Shown one piece after another: positions 34,080-44,138 of a DNA stretch of 64,000 bases. Below the pieces are notes generated by a model. That model saw only the letters and a list, made by a program, of their open reading frames with translations, was not told the DNA's origin and searched no databases. The DNA is taken from contig CAJNDS010002687.1 of assembly GCA_905221605.1 (NCBI GenBank), positions 62,001 through 126,000 on the forward strand. The letters run 5' to 3'. Source of the DNA: Symbiodinium natans (Eukaryota > Sar > Dinophyceae > Suessiales > Symbiodiniaceae). Numbering within the stretch: position 1 is the stretch's first letter; each line of letters starts with the position of its first letter. The position numbers and the translations under genes are program-made.

Positions 34080-34860
34080 ACAATATTATTCTCTTCACGT
34101 TATCCAGATTATAAAGAAGTGAAAGAGTGAACGGGCGAAATAAAGAAATGAGTGTAACGCCCGTAATATTATAATTATAAAGAACCCGTGATGCGTGAAT
34201 TATAATATTATAAAGGGCGTGAAATGAATGAAACGAAGCCCGTACGAAATGAACTCAATTATAATATCATCACCAGGCCGCACCGATGATTGGCGAACGA
34301 AGGGAGAACATGACCGCCCCGTAGATTTACTGCGTGTATTACCAACATACGAACGAATACTAGGCGAATACAGTATTCAGGTTGTAGATGACAGGATTTA
34401 ATATTAGAAGAGCTCCTATAATAATCTTTGGGGGAGTTATTGTCTTTTATTGTGCTTTCCTGAACCCCCCTTTATTACTACTATTATTCTACTAATGTTC
34501 TCTGGATTTAACGGGGGATTCATTCACGTCTTTCTTCTTCCAAAACCCCCGAAATGCAGGATTCACCCTTTCATTGAAATCATCCACACGCTCACGCTGA
34601 TAAGAAAGTAGATTACAAACGTAAGGTCTTTTTACGTACATTCGCTACCTTCGTTCAACCGTTCAATCGTGTGCTTATTTCTCTTTCTTGACGTTCGGGA
34701 TGAGATCGAACACTCAAAACAAAACCTATCGCTTCAAAACCTGCGGAGATAAAGTGTAGCATATGTACACACACACGTCAGGTTTAATGCAAATCAAGCC
34801 TGGAGGAGAATTTGCTCGAGGGAATGCGATTTTGTTTTACATAAACCTTCATAACGTCTG
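34080..34860. other. AT-rich island with repeated AATTATAATATTATAAAG motif
   Basis: Base composition drops sharply in GC relative to both sides. No frame of 60 codons exists on either strand between about 34082 and 35034. Variants of AATTATAATATTATAAAG flanked by GGGCG or ACCCG recur near 34165, 34198 and 34257. Nothing here resembles a tRNA, rRNA or protein gene that I can recognise. It could be spacer, an organelle-derived insertion or an element end. Confidence 0.6.
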
Positions 34861-35470
34861 GAAATCTTAGTTGCGAAGCGCGGCCCTCTTGTACAAGCAC
34901 ACCCCGGACGGACGGGCAACGAAGCCGGGACACCCAGACCGGATGCGAAGGACAACTACTCGGACAAATGTCAAAAACAAGCGTAGCTATCCGTGGAACA
35001 GTAGCAAAAACGAAAACACTTCACCATCAAATGTCTAAACCAATCCTCTCACAACAAAATGTGGGCCCTCCCATTGCAGGCATACATGCAGACACACACC
35101 TGCGGCGACAGCTGAAGGTTTGATTGTTGGCGCAGTTGCCTTCCCATACAGCCCCCAGTGGCTCCCTTTTACACATGGGCATACACTCGCCCATGCATGC
35201 ATAGAGATATTGCTACTGCATACATACAATATGCCGGTGTAAACCACAACAGTGTAAGACCACTACGCGCGCATCGCGAGTCAGGCCCATCAATGCGAAG
35301 ACCGTTCGCGTGCGCACGGGACACGATGTCAAAGCCGAAAGCAGATGATCGCGAGGAGCACGCTCACGGGGCTGCGGCAAGAGCATGATCCAAGGCGCCC
35401 AAACCGCGACACTTCTGCACTTGAGAGCGGGGCGGACGAAAGCCAGGAGCCCGAAGGCGGCACGCAGGAT
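34860..35470. other. Unassigned spacer right of the AT-rich island
   Basis: Composition returns to normal. Minus-strand frames near 35213-35596 and a short minus-strand frame at 35035-35247 are open but of poor quality. No gene is called. Confidence 0.35.
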
Positions 35471-35479
35471 TGAAGAAGT

Positions 35480-35674
35480 ATGTCCAGGATTTACATTTTG
35501 AAGGGTTCTGTCTCTCAAGCACAGCTTGCAGCCGAAGCAAGTGCGAAGAAAACTCTTCAGGGTTTCGGCTTTGCTGGGTTTGCTACATTGAGGCAAAAAG
35601 GATCTGCAGGCCCCAAGGGAATGGGGGGTTTTCAGATCAAAGGCCCCCCCGCCTCATCAGACAATGCCCAGTGA
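35480..35674 (+). CDS. Candidate small plus-strand ORF, 64 aa
   Basis: ATG at 35480 begins a 64-codon frame with a polar, Ala/Lys/Gly-rich product (MSRIYILKGSVSQAQLAAEA, later TLQGFGFAGFATLRQKG), stopping after SSDNAQ. Composition is natural, and the region has no better minus-strand frame. No domain, no splice junction and no known homologue come to mind, and a chance frame is possible. Confidence 0.33.
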   Translation: MSRIYILKGSVSQAQLAAEASAKKTLQGFGFAGFATLRQKGSAGPKGMGGFQIKGPPASSDNAQ

Positions 35675-36127
35675 CCTGTGCCTGATTCATCCGGGAGGGA
35701 AGAAAGGCCCCCCCCCCCTCTGTGACCTTCAATCCCCAGTTCTGCTTTCGCTAGTGGCTTTGTTGCGTGGTGGACTCAGAGGAATACAGAAGAAGTGCAG
35801 AAATCTTAGGGCAGCAGGTCCTTTCGGGTCGCTAGGGGTGTGCCCACGTGCGCGCAAGGCAGGAGCTTAGGTCCCTGCAGGACACTCTCTACGTTGAGTG
35901 ATTTATGTAGACATCAAAGTCATCAAAGCATGCGTGAGGAACAAGTAGGACGCTTGCCGAGCTGAGAACGGAGATCGTTTCAGAATCATCCTGGACGAGC
36001 TGAGGAGTTAAACTGCAGATCAGTCAAAGTTCGCCAGTTCAAAGAGGAAACACACATGTCAACCTAACTATGGCAGCCGCTCCTCAAGCTGCGGTGGATC
36101 ACAGACTTCGCGCACGAGCAAGGCCTC

Positions 36128-36610
36128 TCACACAGCCACTGCGGCCACCATGCAAGCCCAGCACACAGCGCTTAGGAATCCTGAACTCTTACGACAGAGA
36201 AACGTAGTGCGGGATCGCTGACATATTGAGCTGCGTGCCACGTAACCATCTCGGACAATCTGATCCTCGCGAGCCCAGGACGGAGTGTCAAAAGTCGTCA
36301 CCAGGCCTATCGGGGGTCGGGGCTTGCACGTGACTGCAGCCTTAGGTCCAGGCATAGGTGTGAGGATATCGCAGGAGAATCTGGACAACCTCAGATGCCG
36401 GGTTGTGGAAGCCCGCATCTGCAGGCACACAACGGGCAGTGCGTTTGCGTTTGGAGATTCCCACACCAGACCGGACCTACTGCAGACCCATTTCAGCAAG
36501 AGTATCAACATCTTCCGAGTGGCATCGAGAGGGAAGGCTGAAAATTGCATGTACACGTGCCTTCCTAAAATTATGGGATCGATTAGGTGGCTCTCGGCCG
36601 CCTGCACGAG
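36128..36610. CDS. Coding region, strand unresolved
   Basis: Both strands are open for more than 150 codons and both read naturally. The minus strand gives IILGRHVYMQFSAFPLDATR then KMLILLLKW. The plus strand gives GIGVRISQENLDNLRCRVVE. Unidirectional context favours the minus strand. Third-position statistics over the full block would decide. Confidence 0.35.
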
Positions 36611-36863
36611 TCAACAGCTTTCTGAATTCAGGTTGAGATCCGGCCAGGAAAATCCATTAAATGGGTTTGGACAGAAGCTCAGACGGGCTTCTCACTGGCA
36701 AGCGCCTGCAGGCTTCCACCAAACTCAGGCATCACACCCTTGGTACCACACGACACTTTTCGGCCTTCTTTACTCGTTGCATTGCCGGGCACCAGCACCG
36801 GGAGCAAGCAGCTGCACAGCTGAATCCGCAGTGGAAGCTGAGCTCCTTAGATGCAAGTCGATG

Positions 36864-37725
36864 TTACAAGTCAATGGAAGTCCTGTGGTCACTCCTCTTG
36901 ATGGGGTGCTCCTTTGGAAGTTTGAAGGTTCTGGGAGGCTTTGCGCCTGTGAGGGATAAATTCCTCCCAGTCTCCAGCACAATTGGGCAACGAACCAGCA
37001 ACTCTCGAAACGCAGCTGGCTGCTGAAACTCCTGCGCCCGGCAAGCATCTTCATACGCAAAGGGGAAGTACGCGCCATCTACTCCCGATGTACAACCTTT
37101 TACGGGCTTTCTGTACCGCCAGCTGGGACCAGCCCTCCTCTGGAGCCGTTGCCACAGCATCGGCATAGGATGCCGCGGGGCTGCGCAGCGAAGCTTTCGG
37201 ACTCCCTTCAAGAACCGCCCTCAGCTCCCCGGGATTCCTTGGTACACAGGATGCGTCTCTCGCCATCTCTTGCGCCTGCACTTTTCAGCTTCGTGCCGAG
37301 CATCAAGGACAAGGGCTGCGACGCAAGCCACTTGAGAGAATCTGTGACTTCTACGGGATGCGGCACGACCGGTTTCAGGTACTCTGCCCTGTTCACCGCC
37401 AACCAGGTCGACCATCCGAAGCCTTTCGCCTGTCGGGCTCGTGGAGAAGGCAACGCAAGGCGGAAAGGCGGGCTGCAGGCTGAAGTATCGCACTTCCACA
37501 TACTTCCATGACATGCCAAGCCACTAACAATACTTCTGCATCCTCGAGCTCCTGGCAATGCACCAGATGGTTCTTTGAGCTGGGCTGCTTCTCTCGCCAA
37601 CACGGCAAAGCAAGGAGCTGCGGTCCATGCCGCAGGCAGCTGCTACAGCAGATGCGGCGCCCTCCCTAGGTTCAAGCCGAAGCATGAAGTCTGGGAATGG
37701 CTTTAGAAATTCAAAGAGCAAGATT
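36864..37725 (-). CDS. Exon series of an unidentified gene (minus strand)
   Basis: Blocks in order are LFEFLKPFPDFMLRLEPREG then AASAVAAACG (about 37620-37720), LAREAAQLKEPSGALPGAR (about 37545-37603), NRAEYLKPVVPHPVEVTDSL and continuation (about 37290-37410), QEMARDASCVPRNPGELRAV then APEEGWSQLAVQKARK (about 37095-37281), and AYFPFAYEDACRAQEFQQPA with continuation (about 36950-37075). Frames alternate and acceptors are AG-G. Soluble, globular composition. Not identified. Confidence 0.67.
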
Positions 37726-37879
37726 CAGCATGGCTTCGAACTGCCCCCAAGAATCCAATCGTCCAGGCAACCCATCTCCCCAGCTGCGTCACGTACCGCA
37801 GGCAGGATGGAGTGCTTGGCCGGAAGAGTTGAAATGCCTTGTCTGCAACTTCTCAGCCCTTCAAGCGACGCACAGCTAA

Positions 37880-38248
37880 CAAGACTCGGTCAGAACCTAC
37901 CTTCTTTGCTTCTGGGTGCCTGCGGCCGCCTTCAATCTGATCTTGTCCTGGTGCGGGCGTCTTGCAGATCGCGGCACGCCCATCCGACCTGGGAGCCCCT
38001 CAATCACTGCCGTTTCTTCGGCGACATTTCACTTGCGGGCTTGGTCGCAGGCTAAAGAGAAGGTCCTCTCGCCTCAGCTCCGGCAGCCAGAGCTCCAGCT
38101 CAACGAAGCGTCTTGCAACTATGAGGTTCAACATCCTCAGCATCCTGGCAGGCTGCCTTGACAAAGAAAGCAGCTCCCAAAGTAGAAGGGCCGCAAGCAG
38201 CTTGGAATTCCGCAGCGAGGTCATGATTGAGGGGGCGCGTTTGCACAC
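37880..38248 (-). CDS. Exons of an unidentified gene, possible 5' end (minus strand)
   Basis: A Leu-rich block (LLAALLLWELLSLSRQPARM then VARRFVELELWLPELRRED) spans about 38030-38225. It could begin at an ATG near 38225, where the first 20 residues are hydrophobic like a signal or anchor. The next exon near 37890-37955 reads TPAPGQDQIEGGRRHPEAKK and ends at a GAAG-GTAGGT donor, a canonical GT site. Not identified. Confidence 0.58.
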
Positions 38249-38416
38249 AACCCCTGCTCCACCTTACTTAAAGCCTCCATTTTCTCGACTGGGTGAGCAC
38301 ACCACAAGGTGAACAGGGAGTCGTGCTGATCGATGCTTCGTGTTCACAACTCCTCCGTCATATACCCCAGGATAAGACTTTAAGAGCTGAGCAACGGCTG
38401 CCATGACATGCGAACC

Positions 38417-38880
38417 CTATACACCCATCATGCTGCTCTTATCTTCTCGATGAATAAGTATGCCATGCTTCATACTAGTCCAACGAAACCTATAGAGCCT
38501 CATAGTAACATTATGTGTCTCGTGGCTTGAGCCTTCATGGCTGAAATACACCGAAGTATGCTGCCCTTCTATTTTTAGCAGTCCGCTGAGCTCCAAGATC
38601 AGATCCCGCTCGACCCTCCAGGGGGCCCCCGCTTGCATGGCCACCTGCTTCTGCTCCAGGGCTTGGCTCACCTCCCGATAGCCCGGCTGTCCGTGCAGCA
38701 AAAACGGGGGTTGGCTGGGTGTCTGGCAGTATTCCGGCTGCCCTGCAGCTGCAAGCCACCTCAGTCCCACGGTCGCAGCAAGAGGAGCAGCTGACCAAAG
38801 GAGAATGATCTGAGCAACAAGCAAATCGATTGCACCGCCTTGCCCAAATCTCCACCTTAACACGCGCAGCACCACACACA
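38417..38880 (-). CDS. Long terminal exon with one hydrophobic segment (minus strand)
   Basis: The frame is open for 152 codons and ends at a stop at 38417 after EDKSSMMGV. A probable membrane span (LLVAQIILLWSAAPLAATVG) lies near residue 20. It is followed by a polar region with REVSQALEQKQVAMQAGAPW and VERDLILELSGLLKIEGQH. The 230-codon frame at 38535-39227 overlaps it in another frame and is at best used upstream. I cannot name the protein. A membrane protein with a cytosolic tail is a guess. Confidence 0.6.
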
Positions 38881-38889
38881 GTGCCTCTC

Positions 38890-40112
38890 ATGCTCCGCTC
38901 CATGCAGCTTCGCGGCCTGATTTCCCAATGAGCTTCCACAGCTCGTCTGCTGCACTGAGTGAAGCCTCCGCACGCGATCCAAACACATTTTTTCTCGATC
39001 ACATCCCGGAGCTTGCTCCCGCAAAAGAGCCGCGCCAGCAGCAGCATATCTCCAGGAAAGCCGCAGAGCCCACTGCTCCGCTCCACCATGCATCCAGCAG
39101 TGGCGGTCTCGCGAGAAGGCTTCGCAAGACTGTCATTCGTTTGGCACGGACGTACTTCTGTAGAATGCCTCCACAACTTGACGTGAAAGCTCCAACTTGG
39201 GTTGCCTGGCATAAGGCCCGTTTCCACAGCAACGACACATGCTGGAAAAACGCAAGCGAGGGCTGCGCCAGTCTTCCCAACACTCTTCGACGAGCGCGGT
39301 CGTTTGCAGGGTGTTCGAAAGGCATGGACTCCATCTCAGCCATCTCTGCATAGCAGGCATAGACCTTAGCTGCTCCGACTCGGCAAAACGAAGAAAACAT
39401 GCGAAGAGCATTGCGCTTTTGCTTGGACCCATGCAGAGGTGCGATCTCCAGGAGTGGGCGCTTGAAGATTGGACCTGCGCTGCTTTTGCCAAGCGACTGC
39501 CCAACAGAAGAGTGTGCCCAATCCCAGCGCACTCGAAGCTTGACCAAACCAGCATCGGAAAGTTGAACTTTGAGAATCGGTCCTTCGGCTTGTCAATTCA
39601 GGGACGTGTGAACCACTGACTCGTGCAGGCTATCCTGCGGCTTCCCGGGCAACTGGTACAGCAGCTGGCCATACCTGGTGTGTAGTGCGACATCAAACAT
39701 GTTCCCCCCCAAACTTCCCAAACCTCTGAGTGCAGTTCACATCTCAACGAAAACTGAGATGGACACGAGCACTGTGTGAAAAGGCTTGGCAACGACGAAA
39801 AGTGCTGACCTCAAAACGCGGTTTTGCCCTCTTCCAGGACATTTATTCGTTCTCATGTAAAGGTTTTGCCTGCGAAACTGCAAGGGGCAATGCGCCGAGC
39901 TAACGGCCAGGCGATCCCACAAAAACGGCACATCGTAGTTTGTGACGATGTTGCAGACGCAGAATGCGAGCATCAATGATCTACCGGCAGAGATAGATGC
40001 AAGCTGTTTTGATGCTGCTTCGAACTGCAACTCCCACCGTGTCATTGATGAAGATAGACACCCAACCTCACACTCAGGAAGAAGGCCAGAAGCATGCTCA
40101 GACAAGGACGTC
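38890..40112 (-). CDS. Upstream exons of the same or adjacent gene (minus strand)
   Basis: A block after a CTAG-GTTGAG acceptor (about 39800-40112) contains SMTRWELQFEAASKQLASIS then LMLAFCVCNIVTNYDVPFL. A second (about 39130-39460) contains YACYAEMAEMESMPFEHPA and SLAFFQHVSLLWKRALCQA. A third (about 38900-39060) contains MLLLARLFCGSKLRDVIEKK. Several hydrophobic stretches recur, consistent with a membrane-associated product that continues into 38417-38880. Family unknown. Confidence 0.58.
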
Positions 40113-40335
40113 TCAACCTAGTCCTCATGTGTCCCATGTGGCACCACGTGCCAGGCTAATTTTGCATCGCTAAGAGACTGGCATATTCTCGTTTGAAGCT
40201 CGAAAACCACCTGACAACCCGGAAGGGTGGTTGTTCATCAATTTTTTCGGCAAAGGAATAACTTGAGGGCCACAGGCAGGGAGGACGAAAGCTCGGGTGC
40301 TTTTAGCAAGCGTAAGCATTCAGAACTGGCTGCGA

Positions 40336-40490
40336 GCACCCTAAACCCCAAACCGAAAAATCTAAACCCTAAATCCGAACCCAACCCCAAAGCTCTAAAC
40401 CCTAAACCCTTTTTTGCAGCAGGATTATCACTGAGACTAAACCGTAAACCCAAAACCCCCAAACCCAAAACCCCACACTCTGAACCCTAC
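40336..40490. repeat. Degenerate telomere-type repeats (CCCTAAA)
   Basis: CTAAACCC and CCCTAAA words recur with variants (AAACCCCAAA, TAAACCGTAAACCC) on the plus strand. The telomere repeat of most dinoflagellates and plants is TTTAGGG, whose complement is CCCTAAA. Here it is interstitial and heavily mutated. Confidence 0.75.
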
Positions 40491-40509
40491 ACCAAAGCAT
40501 GACCGTGTA

Positions 40510-41286
40510 AGAGCAAGGATGACGTTGGTGATGCTGACGGGATGATGTTGATGATGTTACTGATGCTGATGATGTTGGTGATGATGCAGATGGTTTTGAT
40601 GACGACATTGATGTTGATGATGTTGATGATGGTGGTGATGATGATGATGATGACGTTGAGAATGACGATGATGCTGTTGGTGATAACCCGTAGTGAGTTA
40701 CCAGAACCCTGCAGAATGGCCGTGTAAGAGTAATGATGGAGTGGATGATGCGGAGGATGATGATGTTGATCATGTTGCTGATTTCAATGACGTGGATGAT
40801 GATGCAGATGATGATGATTTTGATGATTTTGATGCTGCTGATGATGATGATGAATTTGACGATGAGGATGATGATGGTGATGATGATGATGATGTCGATG
40901 TTGACGATGAGAATATTGATGATGTTGCTGACGCTAATGTTAATGATGATGTTGCGTTGATGGGATTGACGATGACGGTGTTGACGATGTTGCTGATGTT
41001 GATGATGTTCGTGATGATGATGATGATGATGATGATGAAGATGATGATGATGATGATGGTGATGATAATAATGACGATGATGAGATTGTGACGATGATGA
41101 TGATGACGACGACGATGATGTTGATGTAGATGTTGATGCTGTTGTTGGTGATGATGTTGATGTTGATGTTGGTGTTGGTGTTGGTGCTGGTGTTGGTGTT
41201 GATGTTGAGGCTGAGGTTGATGTTGATGCTGGTGCTGATGCAAATGTTGATGTTGTTGTTGATGATGATGATGGTGATGATGATGC

Positions 41287-41324
<38 letters not shown>

Positions 41325-41359
41325 GTGAAGCTGCTGATGATGGCGATGATGATGATGAC

Positions 41360-41400
<41 letters not shown>

Positions 41401-41445
41401 GAATGATGATGTTGCTGGTGATGTTGATGAAGACAGAGTCGGGTC
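40510..41445. repeat. (GAT)n-type satellite, about 0.9 kb
   Basis: Nearly every trinucleotide is GAT, GTT, GAC or GGT in register for over 900 bp, with short breaks near 40690 and 40960. Plus-strand frames give poly-Asp or poly-Met. Minus-strand frames give poly-Ile, His or Ser. A tract GTGATGATGATG-type core is longest at 41260-41400. Not a gene. Confidence 0.93.
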
Positions 41446-41457
41446 TTGACGTAAAAA

Positions 41458-41630
41458 CGCTCCCCCCCCTAACCTTAAGGTATTGATATATCAATTTACC
41501 CCCCCCCTCCCCCCCCCCTCCAAAACCAAGGAATTCGTGTGATGTATCAATTTACCCCCCCCCCTCCCTTCCAAAACCAAGGAATTCGTGTGACATATCA
41601 ATTTACCACCCCCCCCCCCCCCAAATTGAT
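41458..41630. repeat. Triplicated motif with poly-C tracts
   Basis: TATCAATTTACC followed by 8-14 C recurs three times (about 41485, 41545 and 41597). Between copies lies CCAAAACCAAGGAATTCGTG (20 nt, present twice). Spacing is about 55-60 bp. The motif directly follows the GAT satellite. Confidence 0.8.
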
Positions 41631-41806
41631 AGTATCAATAATACGCTGTTTTCTGGCCGTGGTCGGCCCCCTACTGCTAAAGCAGATAAATCTCCAGCTC
41701 CGCTACGCGAGCTTTCGTGATTTGGCCACACCTGCAAAGTCACCGTACTTCCTCTTCGGCGCAGGGCTGCTTTTGCCGTAGCTTTCTTCTTCTCAACCTC
41801 ATGCCA

Positions 41807-42286
41807 TCATGAATGGCTCTCCATGTACCTCACATCCCCTTCGTGCCTCCCTCCTAAGTAACTAGCAGCCAACAGATGACATTCTTTTAGGCACGCGACC
41901 ACATGGTCCAACCGGCCATCCGGGCTTTGCTGCATGAGTCGCGGATCTGCAGTCGCCTTGCGAAGACAGCTTCGCAACATCATCCCCCATGAGTTCTGGA
42001 CATGGTTTGCGCTATCGCTAGCTTGGCTAGCTGTTTCTGGATGTGTGACCATGTGTGGGGTGAATAGATACGCCACTTGCGCCTCCAAGTCAAAGCAGTT
42101 GAAACGGTAGAAGTCTCCACCTGCTTCATCTAGCAGTCCGACCCAAGACCTCGCCACATCGGAACTATGGGAAGTGTCCGGCATGGACAGGCAGAAACCT
42201 TTGCTTGGACTGTCATGCCAAGCTTGCAACTGCTCGCGTTTCGTTTGCCCGTTCACATCTGAAGAGTGGTGGATGACCTGGGGCAA
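41807..42286 (-). CDS. Long exon, possibly terminal (minus strand)
   Basis: A 159-codon frame of consistently natural composition includes VARSWVGLLDEAGGDFYRFN then CFDLEAQVAYLFTPHMVTH and, near its end, HLLAASYLGGRHEGDVRYME. It stops at 41807. Its length and clean stop suggest a last exon. The first residues (VIHHSSDVNGQTKREQLQAW) lie next to no obvious ATG, so the 5' edge is probably a splice junction. No family recognised. Confidence 0.65.
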   Translation of the reverse strand: MPQVIHHSSDVNGQTKREQLQAWHDSPSKGFCLSMPDTSHSSDVARSWVGLLDEAGGDFYRFNCFDLEAQVAYLFTPHMVTHPETASQASDSANHVQNSWGMMLRSCLRKATADPRLMQQSPDGRLDHVVACLKECHLLAASYLGGRHEGDVRYMESHS

Positions 42287-42400
42287 GCAAAGCTGTGATG
42301 CTAAAGCTCTGTGAGTGTGTCAGAGGAGGCCATGGCCCAGGTGAACTGTTGCGACCTGAGCTGAAGCACGTGTGCTACGCATCAGCACCACATGCTGCAG

Positions 42401-42446
42401 AAAGAAGAAGAAGCAGAAGAAGAAGAAGAAAAAGAAGAGGAAGGGA
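42401..42446. repeat. (GAA)n tract
   Basis: AGAAGAAGAAG-type run of about 45 bp between two minus-strand coding blocks. It reads as a pyrimidine-rich CTT tract on the sense strand, the kind of sequence found before 3' splice sites. Confidence 0.85.
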
Positions 42447-42829
42447 GCGTGGAACCAGCTCATCCGCCGAGGAGGGGTGCGGTGCCCAGCGAAGTGCTTG
42501 GACTCCACGTATGCATGCCCAACGTTTCCTCACCGCCCCAGAGTATGCAGTTCGGTTGAAAACTCTCCCTGCCCTCCCAGCCGCGGGTTTCGGTCAAAGA
42601 AGATCGCCCGTGTGTCACGTCTGCCCACCCCCCTCCAACCCTTCATCAAGCTCATGAGATCCCGACCATGTTTCTACTATTATTGCGCAATGTGGGCACT
42701 CCCCGATGCGTATTTGAAACCAGGCGGTGTGAGACAAAGCTACCAACCAGTGAAACAACTTGGCACCTCAAAAGCCTCTAAGCGTCCCACAACACGCGAC
42801 CACACACTATGTTTAGACTGCTACAATCA

Positions 42830-43015
42830 AGGGCGTCCATAATGTTGACTTTCTACGCGGCGTGGAGCACAGTGTTGCGGGGCCATATGCCCCTGACACT
42901 TCCCACTGAGCACCAGCATTAGCGAGGCCTTCGGCCAGCCCGCGGGTCGAGGGCCACGGGAGCAGCGCCCGCGGAAAGAATGCATCAGCAAACCATTCAG
43001 GGCCATGCATGAGGA
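42830..43015 (-). CDS. Exon of an unidentified gene (minus strand)
   Basis: HGPEWFADAFFPRALLPWPS then TRGLAEGLANAGAQWEVSGA is clearly coding. It is followed by a basic stretch that may already be intron. The exon precedes 41807-42286 on the same strand. Not identified. Confidence 0.6.
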
Positions 43016-43239
43016 GCCAAATTGGAGGAAAACTGCGTGTTTAGGAGGCTTTCTGGCTCCTCACGGCTCCTTACTGGTTTCTCATGTTGCGGGTGCATGC
43101 GCACGCGTGCGTGCGCACGTGTGCGTGCAAGGGCATCAAGAGCATCAGCGGCTCGGGCCTGGGAGCCGGAAAGCCTCCTAGACACGCTGCTTTTCTCAAG
43201 CTTAATGGCTTCTTGCCCCCGTCCCCGACCTGATCCCAC

Positions 43240-43475
43240 CCTGCAACTGGACAGCCTCATCAGGAGCATCATTGGGTTTGGGCTCGAGGTAGATATGCCC
43301 TCTTCTGGCCTTAATTGACTACTCAACTCCCCCCCCCAACTGGACAACCTCGTCATGGGCATCATTGGGCTTGGGCTGGGGCACGTGATTGTTAGCTGGC
43401 TGGAACCCCCCCCACCCGCCCTCCGGCCACCCCCTTTCCCCGCCCCCCCAACCGGACAACCCCTGCATAAGTGTG
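43240..43475. repeat. About 95-bp direct repeat, two to three degenerate copies
   Basis: CAACTGGACAGCCTCATCAG at 43245 and CAACTGGACAACCTCGTCAT at 43339 both continue into GGCATCATTGGG-like sequence. A weaker third start (CAACCGGACAACCCC) is at 43448. Poly-C runs separate the copies. Confidence 0.65.
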
Positions 43476-43500
43476 ACGCTCCTGCTCATGATGCCGAGGT

Positions 43501-43910
43501 TTAAGGCTTCGGATTCAGGGTCGGCGGGGTCGGCCGATGCGCTAGGCCTAATGTGGCCGTTGTGCCAGTCATTCTAGAGGTTGTCTCATCTCTGTATGTT
43601 GATGGTTTGAGGTCATGACGCGTGCTGCTCATAGCAGGGTCTCCAGCATGCCCAGCAGCCTTGGCCTTCAAGCGGAGAGCAAACTCACGCAACGCACGCA
43701 ACAGCCAGGTTCCACGGCTTCCCTCGGGCCTGCCGGGACACCCGCCTTGCAGACAAGAATACAGATCCAAAGACTGTGCGCTCTGCCGCGCTGGTCGACA
43801 AACCCCCCCTCCCGCCCAGCTTCAAGTTCTGGCAAGTAATGCTGGCCTTGACAGCAGCATCAGGCACAGAAGCGCGAATTTGGACAGAGGCAAACTTCTC
43901 GGCTGTCACC
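43501..43910 (-). CDS. Exons of an unidentified gene (minus strand)
   Basis: TAEKFASVQIRASVPDAAVK then ASITCQNLKLGGRGGLST is read at about 43770-43907. In another frame GTWLLRALREFALRLKAKAA then GHAGDPAM is read at about 43625-43710. Both have strong GC at third positions. Beta-strand-like first block, helical second. Not identified. Confidence 0.63.
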
Positions 43911-44138
43911 TGAAGGCTCTGAACTTGTCTGGCTGCATGTATCAGATCATATCAGCACCAGGAACTTCTGAGGCAACGTCCCTGGCAGTGTAGGACGGAG
44001 GCTTCGGCCTGTTGACCTTGCCTCCAGCCTCTGAAGCCTCGGCGACCTGACAGGGGTCGTCAGACACGTCTTCTGACATCTTGGCAAATCTAGTCTCAGT
44101 CTCCTGGCACTCTGGTCCCTCAAGTCACTTCATGTCAC

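Noticed and set aside
40542-41494. Poly-Asp, poly-Met, poly-Ile and His/Gln ORFs
   Set aside because: All are translations of the GAT satellite on one strand or the other.
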